64,000 nucleotides of DNA from assembly GCF_035582795.1 (NCBI RefSeq), contig NC_134368.1, positions 32,238,501 through 32,302,500 on the forward strand, written 5' to 3'. Both the position numbers and the translations under genes were made by a program. The DNA comes from Mycteria americana (Eukaryota > Chordata > Aves > Ciconiiformes > Ciconiidae). The notes beneath the pieces are model-generated. The model had not been told where the DNA came from. It made no database searches and saw only the letters and a program-made list of their open reading frames with translations. Positions within the stretch are counted from its first letter, which is position 1. Each line of letters starts with the position of its first letter. Positions 39,201-51,200 of the stretch are shown in pieces.

Positions 39201-42200
39201 TTAGCTAAACCATTTGTTTCAATTCCCCTCAGTCAACCTGGCTGAGTCTGAAGCTAGAAAGTACAATAAAGCAAGATGTTTTAAGTAAGTGATGTAGTAC
39301 CCTGAATAGTTCTTGCAAAACCTATGGTACAATACATAGATATATGGGTGTATTATTGAAATTAGAGATGCCATTCACAGGTATCTAGTAAGATGAAATA
39401 TTAAATATTGTCATAATGGGATGACTAAAGCTTTCCCGGTGTGCTTGGGAAGGCTACCACAGAGACAAGCAGATTGATTTCAGCATATGCTAAATAAGGC
39501 ACGCAGTAAAAAGGCTGCCATTAATGAATATTAATATACCCCAAAAAGAAGAAGGGAAAGAAATAAGGCAATATTCTCTCTTTCCCCCACATTTGATAGT
39601 GGGGATAGAAGGTACTTGCCTTTTTGGCTCTCTGGGCTAGAGGACTGAGAGAAAGGTGAGAGCTGAACCTGAGAGGGACAGAGTTAGCAGTTCCAACATC
39701 TCAAACAAATTCCATGGTGCATTTTTGATGTCTAAATACGATCTTAAGAATGCATTTAGTTACTTCATCTTGCAGTTCTACTTTAAAATAAATGTTGTAG
39801 TAAATAGAAGTTGTAAACAGAAGTTGTAAATAGAAGTTGACTTTCTAGTGACACAAAACTTCCCTTCACTCAGGGATAGTGAATCTTAAGGCTAGAAAAA
39901 TCCCAGCTTCCAAACATCTGTATGTTGAATTTTCCAAAGATCAGTAGGGTGTGTCATCAGGGAAGCTGCAGATTTTATGAGCTGGTATGATATTAATTGT
40001 TTTCTGTGATTATTCTTGCCTGGAAAACTCTTTGGTGTATGTAAGGTAACAGGGGATATTTCTGAACCCTGCAAATCCCAAAGGGCTTTGACTAAATTAC
40101 TTAAAAGTAGAATAGAATAAAATCTAGGGTGTATGCAATTACTTTTGATTTAGTCTGATACAGTAATATATAGTGATTAATTTACTCTAATGCACTGTTT
40201 TGCCTTTATGTAATCTCTTCAGGCTATCAGTAGTGAGCTTGAAGATGCAATACGTGAAAAAGAAGAAACGAAAAGCAGGGTTCATAATTATATAACTGAA
40301 GTTTCCAGATTTGAGACCTTGATGGCTTCAAAGGTAAAAGCATAATCTGTAGGCAGTCATTACTGTTTCAATAAATCCATTGGTTTTAGAGTATAACACA
40401 TTCCTATTAGGATACAGTCAACAAATTAAGAAATATATGGTTTGGGTCCTGTTCTCCCTGGCTGTCCCATTTCCTTCTTTTATGGTTTTTTTCCTTCTTT
40501 CCTCTGCAGTGTTTGAAGCTACTGGTAGATTCATATAAAACCGTATTAGATCTGAAGCATTGATAAATTCTGGCACATCACAATTTCATTGATTATGTTT
40601 CAGTTGGCCTTAACACTGGAGAATGACAAAAATTCATGTTTGAATGTTGTTTTGCTTTTTGAGTTTTGACAAGGCAACTAGTAAAATATTTGGTACTATT
40701 TCATGATTGTAGGCAACAAGCAGCTTATATGATGGTTTTTAATATTTTACTTTTTAAAAAGAGAAGTTTTATATGTAGTTCTGCAGGAAAGTGTAAAATT
40801 AGCACATTGGAATGTTTTCTCTATGAATGATAAGAGTTCAGGGTTTTTGCTGTACTGACAAAACAGTGCTCTTGTTAAATGTATTTTCTCCTGATACTTG
40901 GATTCGAAAGTGTGATGTGTGTGAATTAAAACTTAGAATAATTTAAAACAAATAGAATTTATGTCAAGACAACATGAACTGGCAAATTTATTATGTGACT
41001 TTGAATAGGAAAGAATGAGTTTTGGTATGATTTAGACTTGCATGTCTAGATGAATGCATGTAAATTCAACCACTTTTTACAAGTAGAAACTGAAGCACAG
41101 AGAAAAAATTATGGTCAGTAGTATGTTAACTTAGAACTCTCAATTTAAAACACTTGAAGTTTAGTTTTCAAGAATTTTATAATATATCATACATCCAAAG
41201 CACGTCAGCTACACATGTGGCCACATCTCTGGCAAATTAGAATCCAGTTATTCAAGTCAGGTACCAAGAAGCTGTAGAATATATGGCCAGTGACCAATTA
41301 TGAAAGGTTGGTTTCAGGGATTTGTCTAGTATTACATCTGCATGTTGCCTGTGGAGACAAGGATTACTTTTCTGCGCAGTGTTCACTTGCTTAATCATGA
41401 GTTTCTGTTTCCTGATGCCCCACCTCATTCTGTCTGCAGCTTCCAAGTTCTGCAGGAAACACAGAAGAAATTTCAAAAACAGTAGCCTTCCTCATTAGAT
41501 AAATCTGATTCATACTAGCAACTTGCTTATCCCGCTGTGCATTACATGAACAGGGAAAGAAGGGAATGGAACTAAATAAAGAAGAAAAATAATCACTGCC
41601 TTATAATATGCACTTGGAGTTGGGCCAAATTAAAATTCACAAGCAACATTTATTCTGTCACTGCATAACTTGTAAGCACTGAAGCTTGCGGTTTTGTACG
41701 TTTGTGATAGACTGCTCAGGTGTATATGCCCAAACAGGTTACCAGTCTTTCAGGTACTGCTGTAATATACATATTTGTAAGAGCACAGTAAGTAAAAGAG
41801 CTGAAAAGGGACTCCTGCTGGAATTTCTTGGGAAGGGCAGCACTAGGATCAGTACATGTCAGTAATGTGACCCTTGACAATGCAGAGAGATCCAAAATAA
41901 GCCCTCCCCTGGGAGCCTTGAAACTCATTAACTACTGCTAAATGTAAATACTTCCATTTAATAAAACTGAATGCCATCACTGTGTTTATTTACTATTTGG
42001 ACTTGCAAAAGGGATGATGCCCTTTAGTAACTGCCAGATAGTGGGATTAAGAAAATGGAGAAAGATCTACTTTCTTCTGAAAAAAAAAAAAAAAGATATT
42101 GTAGGGAGTAGGCATGAAATAAGATCAAGCAACTTGAAGGTATGTTGATCATTGCAGAGTGATTTACTGTTTCATCTAGGAAAAAGAAAACCAAGAATTG

Positions 42201-45200
42201 TTAGAGAAGTTCCGAATGCTCCATACGCAAGCTGAAGAGTGGGAAATGAAGGCTCATCAAGCTGAAGGAGAAAGCAGCTCAATACGACTTGAACTCCTTT
42301 CTATAGATACAGATCGAAGACATCTTCGAGAGAGAGTAGAACTTCTGGAAAAAGAGATTCAAGGGGTAATAACTTGTGCAATGAAATTCTGTCAAGGAAA
42401 GTGGGATACATTCAAATGTTTTTTAATAAAGTCGACATACTATTTTTGATGCTTTAGTGGAAAATAATTCCTATACATGAATGTTTCAAATGTGGACACT
42501 GAGTTTTTGAAACAGTAACTGATTTTAGTTAGACATGCTTTCCTTCTCCCTTCCCTGCTTTCCCAAAATTAGAATCACAGCGTGTATTTTAATACTTTTA
42601 GATCTCTTCTGTTGGGTGATCATTGCTATTATGTTATTGTCTCTCTAAGAACCTTTTGTTTAGTTGCTTCAAAATATTTGCATATAGCTTTATGAGTATT
42701 TTGTAAGCTTAGTTCTTACATTTCTTTGAAGCTTTGAAGTATTTGAAGCATTGGTGGCTGGAGGTAAAAATCTGGTAGTAGTAGTCCAAATCCAGAATCA
42801 GGATTCCATAATACCAAAACCTAGACCAGTAGCATAGAAAATAATGAGGTTTATATTTTAGAAGCAATAACTTCATGGAGATCAAGGAAGTTTTAGAGTA
42901 TAATAGGTGTGGATTGACCATATTTTGTCTCATGCTTTTAATTAGCCAAAAAGAGTTAAAGACTTTAGTATTGTAAGCTGAGTAAAGAATAGATTGTACT
43001 TTGGCGGTTTTAAGCTTTTAATTCTCTTCTGAAGCTGGAATCCAGCCTCATTCCACTCTTGTTTTTGCAACTACTACAGTAGTAGTAGTACTTGCATAAT
43101 TCTTCAAGATGGTGATTAAAAATTGCAGAGATGATTTATTAGTTGTTCTTAGCTGTGATTTGGGGAGAGGAGAGGAAAGGAATGTAATATAAAGTTAATT
43201 TTATAGGGAAAGTTAATTTTGAAGGGAAAAGAAAGTATTAAAAAAAACCCTGTTACCCAAAAGAGAATGGTTAACTCAACATTTAACACTGAAGAGGTAT
43301 CCATATTTGTCTTTGTTTAGCATATTGTTGCACATCAAGCATATGAATCTCAGATCTCCTCCATTACAAAAAAAATGTCCAAATTGGAAGAGGATTTTAA
43401 ACGTGAAAATCAGGATAAGTCTTCTGTGTTGGCGGACCTGGCTTCTGTGAGAGAACTCTGTGTGAAACTTGAGTCTAACAAAGAACTTTTATCTCGACAG
43501 CTGACATCCAAAAGCATGGATTATGAAAGGGTAAGCAGCAAATTTAGGCAAATAAAGGCAAATTTAATTTTCTATAATAAAATATCTTCCTTTGCTTTTA
43601 ATGGTTTTTGGAGAAAAGAATAAACTACTTCTGAGAGCAAGGTAAGTTAATTTACATCACTAGTTTTGCATTTATATATAAATTATAAATTTTGCAATGT
43701 ATATCTGTGGGATTTGTGCAAAAAGAGGGAGTTTCTTTCATTCATTATCACTACAAAATGTGGCAGCAGTAGTTTTTGCTATACCACAGAGACAAATTAT
43801 ATTTATTTGTTTTTATGTACTGTTTTTTAATTTACTCAAATTTTCAACTTTTATAAAAAGTGAATAGTGCACTTCTTATTTAGATATGAAAGACTTTTCC
43901 CTAATGGATTTTTTCAATTAAATTGAAATTTAGATTCAGCTGAAGTTCATTAAATATTTTTAAATAGTTTAAACCGTTCTAAATATCCATAATTTCTGAA
44001 CTTTTTTCTTTGCAATTGATTGTTGTGTCTTTACTTAGTGACTTGGTCAGGCTTTCTGTTACTGTAATATTCAAGACCTTGAGAACAGTAGTTCTCATCC
44101 CCACAAAATTTGTTTATATTCATAAAATGATGAGGAAAACAAGCATTCCTACATTTTCAGCAAAACCCAAGAAGCTAATTGTGAGCTAACCTAGCTGAAT
44201 AGAATGAAGTATAGTAAATACTATTTTTGTACTTGTGCAAAAGCCTACTGCTGTTAAAAGCCAATTAGTGTTCTGGGTACTTACCTAAGCATTTCCAGTA
44301 CTTGGTAATCCAGCTCCCAGTAAAACATTTGACAGATGTACAACTTGAATAGTTTTTAACTAAGTATAGTTTTAAATAATTGTAGGCTTTAGTTTGTTTT
44401 GTGAGCTCAGTTTCCTATTCATTTTTATGAAACTTCCAGTCATTTCAGTTTTTGTAACAACTCTTCACAAAAGAGAACTCTGTGTGTTTGTAAACCACTG
44501 TATTAATAATGTATAAAATTTGTGCCCTAGGTTCTAGGTGAATTAGAAGATATAAAATCAGAAGCAGAGTTGCTGAAAAAGCAGTTATCCAGTGAGAGAC
44601 TTACAGTTCAGAATCTTGAAACATTGCTGGCTACTAGTAGAGACAAAGAATTTCAGAACCATTTAACATCCCATGAGAAAGATTCTGAAATTCAGTTATT
44701 GAAAGACAAGCTAACACTCGCCGAGAGCAAACTGTAAGTTTAACAAGTGTATGAATGTGTTACGTGGTTTACAAAGAAACTTTTTCTGTGTGACAACACT
44801 TAGTCACAAAGCCAAATTCCTAATGTTCAGTATGGCTGAGCAGATTTTTGCAGCAATGTCTTTTGACCTTTCACAGCATCGTTTACTTAAATTTTCTTTA
44901 CAGATCTTTCATATTGCTTTCTTTAATCAGCACTCTGGTGGACATCAGTTTAGTACAAGCAGTAAACTTAAACAGGAGTTCCAAAGGAAACCTACTCCAA
45001 AAGGAAGGAACACCCTGCTGAGTTTTCACAGTCTTGGGAATAAGGACTCAGTTTCTCTCTGGATTTGTCCCCAGTCTGACTCCAGAAAGTTCGCTTCATT
45101 TTCTCTGCTGGTCATGACTCTTTCCCACATCAGTCAGGCACAGGAGGTGATACCTTTCCTGAAGTTCACTTGTCTGATATAACTCTGCCACCTTTTCAGT

Positions 45201-48200
45201 GCAATCACTAAAATCCTTTCCTTCTGAGCCTCTTGGTGGACATAACTACCTAATGACAAGGTAGCTGATCTGTTGCAGACATTATTTCCACTACAGAACT
45301 AGCCAACCCATGATAATTTTTAAATTTCTTTGGCTGTTGAGTACATCTATACATGTATGTATGCGTTGCAGTATGATTTGGATATTTAACCTTTGCAACA
45401 AAGTGTATCAATTCTCAAAATATATAACCACCTCTTTCACAGGTTCTGATTTTCTTCTTAGCTTCAGGAAGCAATCTAATTCAACTCTGCTTTTTAAGCA
45501 AAGCATCATATTTTTATTTGGCTTTGAAGAGTTTAAGTATGAGTTTAATTATTAAGAGAATACAAATTTTCTTAGTCTTGAAATATGTTTTATGTTCTTA
45601 TCTTGGAGAGTATTCTGAAGTCCTAACTCCTTTAGAACAATGTGGGATTCATCAAGCATCTCAAAGCAAATTGAAAGTAAAATTTTAACATATGTGTACT
45701 GCTCACAAAAAAATACCGAGTAGATTAAATCCATGGTAAATGTGAATTGCTTTTCACATTTCAGTCAGGCTACTGAAGATGCCTGTTGTCCTTACTTTGA
45801 TTAAAGTAAGAATCACATAATAAATAGTGAAGTCAGTGCTTTAAAAAAGCAAAAGTACTTTTGCTGCTATTAATATTAACTGCTAAGGAAAAAGTCCTGT
45901 ATCATTTATTGTTCCTTTGAAACACAAACGGAACTGAACCTGACACCTACGCTAAATGTGGCTATATTATAGCTAACAGCAACTTCTTATGCTGTGCATC
46001 TGCCTAGAGTAGAAATAACTTTTTAACACTCTTACAGAAGAAAGACTAATCTGTTTGGAACAATGAAGTTAAGGGAGGCATATTTTGTGTATATGAAATT
46101 CATGTACGAGAGAAGTGGGGGATTTAAAAAATTTTCTTCATGATATGGAGCAGGGAATTTGAAGTTTCCATGATATGTGTCATCATGACATGGTAATTTT
46201 CCTGGGGATACATTAGCCAGTGAGTGTAGTGGTATCTCTGCATTAAATAGCAAGAAGGAGGAGTAGCAGCTGAATGTAGATGGTGGTGAAGAGTAAAGTC
46301 AAAGTAGAATTTCAGAAAAAGAAACACAGATACACCCACTTAGTAAACACTGAGGTAGGGAGAGAAAGGAAACATATGGAAGGTAAAAGGACAGATAATG
46401 CTTCCTTATGAGATACAGAATATAGCATACCTAAACAGTTAAAAGTTAGCTGTAACTTGGTGATGCAAATGTTCAAGAAAAACACTTTTGGTTGATTTAT
46501 GTAAAGGCTACAACTTACTAGTGACAATGGTCCACCTCAAGTAGCAGTGATCTCAATGAATCTGTAGATGACTACACTATTAATTGCCCCTGTGCAACTC
46601 ATTGCTTCATGTTTTAGAATTGCTGAGTTTTGTTTACTTGGGGGAAAAAAGTTAGTTGCATATAAAGAACATAAACTAATGGAATGTCCTGACTATGAAA
46701 TTAAGCGTGAAAGTTACAAAAAAACCCAACCAAACAAACAAAAAAAAAGGAAAGAAGGAGGTTTTCATTTAACTTTAATTTAGCTTCTTTGTGTACAAAT
46801 GTTATAAAACTCTATTTAAATAACTTCATAGTAATTTTTTCACAATTCTTCCGCACACATTGTAGGGTTCCTTTCTTGGTTGTTGTAAATGTCAGTACTT
46901 GCATTGTTAACAGGATGGGATATTGCAGGAAGAAGGAAAATGTTTTCTTGGAGGAATAGTGGCTACTCTATTGAATTGTCTTCCTCTGTTTATCTCAAAG
47001 GTTCTGCATGTTGCTAGGCAAATGTTCAGGTGTGAGAACTAGTTGTACATACCTTGTTTTCTGCTATTTGGTTTTGTAGTTGCAGTCTAAAGAACAGGAA
47101 CTTTAAATGCTCATAGCTGTGACCGAAGTATGTGACAATTGTTTGTGTCTTGCGAGATATAAAAATCATTTGACTTGGCAAAATTTCAGTTCTAACTGAC
47201 AAAAATCATGTGTCAATATTTTTGAACATTATTTGCAGTTTTGGCCTTATTGTGCCTGGCTTCCACTCTATTTATAAAATGGTACTGATGCAACCTCTAA
47301 CTTTAGAAGGATTCTCAAAATCAAGTTTAACTTGTGAAGTTCTCCAGTGCTGTAATTTTGAGCTCTGTGAAGAATGTGTAGTTGTGTTACTCAGAGTGCT
47401 ATTTGGGTGATACTACAGTAAATGAGATCTTGAAGCTCTACAGTAATTAAGTATTAAATAAACAGAGAATATTGAATAGCTAAACTACTTGTTGAGAACT
47501 CTCTATATCTACTGTGAAAGAGCCAGATGTCCTGTGAAAAAATGGTATATCATCGTGTAATCTTATTATATGATGATTACTGTGCATAGGGGTTCCAAAT
47601 TAAAATATTTCTTAATTTTTGAGTGATTTACTTCATGATCTTAATTTTGTTTAAATGTCATTGACATGGAATAACCTCAGAACTCACAAAACTGTTTGCT
47701 TTCTTTCTTTATTTTACAATAATGATATTGGGCCCTGAATTCTTACCTCCATCCTGAAAGCATATGCCTGTCTCTGAAGGACTTAGAATAAGATATCATC
47801 GAGACCTCTTGTCTTCTGCATCTGTTCTCAACATACTGGATCAAGATACCATTCTAGGAATTTTACTGATGAATAGGGAACACGGGAAAAAATATTCTGC
47901 AGTTCTTTTTGGATCAAATCTCTTGAGTAGTTTGCATCTTCCTGGAGTCAGAAACCAGCGCATGCCAGACAGGAAGTCTGTGACTGAGCTAGGAGTGGAA
48001 CTCGTTTTTCAGAATTCAAGTCCAGTGCTTTAGCGATAAACTAGTACACCTTTGCTTCTCCAGAAGTGACTTTTGAGCACTCCACCTCATATTGCCTTTG
48101 AAGACTCTACGGAATAACATAGCTGTCTAGATTCTGGTTTAGACAACTTATTTTACACTCAATGATTTTTTTTTGCTTGCTTTATAATGCAATTAATGGT

Positions 48201-51200
48201 GGTTTGCAACCACGCATTGAGTCGTCCAAGCTGATGATTTGCTAAGAAGTATATTTAATTATGTTACTTAAGATTTTCAAGGCTGCTTTTCATTTTGATT
48301 CTTGCAGTTGAAACAGTTGAGCCCAAACACTGAGAGTGTACTTGACAAGCTTTCAGAGTCTGCGTTTTGCTGGTCTGAGCTTGCATTAATATAGCTTTTA
48401 CTTAGATTTGATTCAGTTGTGTTCATTGCTAGCCAGATAGTTCCAGCCTACTTGATATAATTTTTACTGAAGCCGTATCTGTAATGTTTGTATTTTTTTG
48501 TGGATAGTTACTGCTTTTTTCTTCTTTTTTTAAGTGTACACATAAAGGCCATCTCGCATTGCAACAGAGGATAGTAAATCAATAAATTAATGATTTAATT
48601 GTTTTGCCTGTTTTTATAAAACATGTTTGTTTTTACCTTTGTCTGAAAAAGAACATGATGTATTGTAGTAAGGTTGTAGTGAGAGGCTTGCCAGCTTCTC
48701 ACTTCTTTCTCACCTTAGGTTCTTTCAGAAACATTCTGTTGCATTCACTTGGTTCTCACTGCTTCTAATTTGTCTTTAATTTGGTCTGTATGAAAAAACA
48801 TGTTCACTATCTATTTTTGTTTTATCTTGCTCTGATTTGTCTAAGCTCCTAGCTGACAGTGTTCAAAGAAAACTGTTGCTTCTCATGATTTTTTTTAGAA
48901 ACAGCTATAATAGAGAGGTTCCCATACTTCGAAGTAAAGTTGCACAGCTGCAGACTGACTGTGATGTTTTAAAAAGGCAACTGACAACTGAACGATTTGA
49001 ACGGTAAGATGCTGTTTTTTCAGTGAGGTGACTCTTCTCATTTCTTTCTCACTTTTAAAACTGTTGCTTTTTTCAATAGTGAGGAACTTTTATGAAAAAT
49101 TGTGTTCCTATTGTCATGCAAAATCTAATACTCTCATCTTGAAAACTGCTTAATTAAAAAAAACTTACACAGTTTCCCTCATAAATTTTGTGAGTTTACC
49201 ATTGCATCTAAAAAAAAATCCTCCCTTCTCATGAAAACAAGAAGAAAGTTGAGTGGCATTACAAGAAAACAAGGCTCTTTGCAAAGTATTGTGAAAATCA
49301 CCAAGTAAAAATATGGGGAAAAAAGTTACGTTTTCTTCCTTTAACGTCCTGCAGTACCAAAGTGTTATGTAACTGAAATTGCTATCTGTTGGTAGAGAGC
49401 GTGCAATTCAGGAAATGCGTCGACACGGTCTCTCTACATCATCATTACGTGCTTCACCTCCTCTCAGTTCAACATTAAGGTCTCCCTCACATTCTCCAGA
49501 ACGTACGATTGTAAGGACAACTGATCAAGCAGCAGCTGAAAAGTAAGTGATTTGATTTTAGCAGATTGTTTCTGTTCACGAGTTAGGTTTAAACTGTTTA
49601 TAAATAATGCTTTTTCAATTATATGAAATTCTTACATGCTTTAGGTGGTTCTAAGTTCTTCTTTTGTTGTCTCTCCTACTATAAAATATTGATTGGAAAT
49701 GATAGATGCAAAGTGCTCTCCAAAGACTATATAATGTAATGGATTCCTGTTCCTGTTTTTGTTAATGGTCTTGTACCAGCTGGCAGCTTCCAAATATATA
49801 TTGCCTGCTTATTATTACCATTAATTATATCCAAATATATGTTGCCAATTTATTATTGTTAATAGTTATCTCCAAGTAACGAATGGTTCATATTAAGAGA
49901 AATGCCATGAAATTCTCTCAAGTACAGCAACGAAGGAAAGACACTCCATAGGAGAGTCTAACTAAAATGCACTTGAACCCTACACATTAGAGGAAACTGT
50001 CTCCAAAACAAGTGCATAAAACTAATGAATGTATTTTTCATTGTTAGTGCTTGAATGTTATGAATGTCTAAGATTGTGGTCACCAGAGTCCATAAAAAAG
50101 AAATCAAAATCAACCTCTCGCCTATTCATTTTCACTGACTTTTTTGTTCTTTTAGATGTTGTTTTAGATGATGTCAGTTATGTGTTACAGGCCTGATTAT
50201 TGACTTTATATCCTGTCTGTCCTATACTGCATCATGAATTGCAGTGAAGAGTGGAAGGACAGGGAGAGAAAAACTGATTGTTTTAGGAAATAGGTGTGCT
50301 ATAACAGCTATATAGTATACTATAACAGCTCATGAATCTAGTTATCTAACTGCTAAACTCCAAGAAACAGAATTCCAAACTGATAAGATTTTAAACTTTG
50401 ATTTTGTTGGTAAATACATATGGCTTGTTCTTAAGCTTACTTTTGTTAACAAAAACACAGGTTTCCTGAGAACTGAGGTCAGCATGGCATGATCCACATT
50501 GTCAGCAATTTTTCTCTTCTTCTCTGAGTTTTTGGACAAAGCAAAAAAAGGAACCATAGCAAATGAGATATTGGGGATGAAACAGCAGTTATGGGGATGA
50601 AACAGCAGTTATGACTTTTGCTTTACTGGTGAACCATTAGGCAAACCCTGTTACATTGCAAATCAACATTTTGACTGAGATAATGATACGTAATATATTT
50701 CTGAGAATTCGTATCATCAGTAGAGAATTGTCTTTAGTCTTCCTTGCTTTACAGTGAGTCCCAAGAGCAATAAAAATAGTCCAGTTGCTATACTTGAAGA
50801 GTACCACGAGTGAACTATTTTTATGCTAGTATTTGTGTACTTAGTTTTAACAATGACAGCTCTGTACCATATCTTATCAGAAAATATCCCATTTTCATGA
50901 AGTATGTATTTTTAAAGAAAGTGTTTTTTAACAACTGAATTCATATGCAGTTTAATTTTTTACTATCTTGCCTTTTAAACCTGTCAATGGATTATTACAT
51001 TAGAATGATCTCAGTAGTAGTATCACTGTCTTTTACCCTACTTATTTATTCCTTCCTGGGAGCTTACCACAGTAAAATGTACTCTGTAATTACTGTTCTG
51101 TACTGTTACAACTGTCTTTTTCTCTAATCTGATTTAATCTTCTCAAGAAATTTTCTCTTCCTCCTCGCTTCACATTTACTTTTTTAAGTATTTGAGCAAT

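Larger units (their letters stand above)
36488..40222 (+). other. CEP135: CEP135 intron 19 (3.7 kb)
   Basis: Besides the probable LTR at 36.8-37.2 kb it contains a three-copy 17-18-bp repeat (about 39792-39840). The open frames at 37841-38176 (+) and 38661-38870 (-) show no recognisable protein. Confidence 0.6.

Noticed and set aside
44751-45182. 143-aa plus-strand frame after CEP135 exon 23
   Set aside because: It lies in intron 23 after a perfect gtaagt donor and out of the CEP135 frame. No conserved residues or homology recognised.
47764-48033. 89-aa plus-strand frame in CEP135 intron 23
   Set aside because: Composition and length are compatible with chance; no splice or start context.
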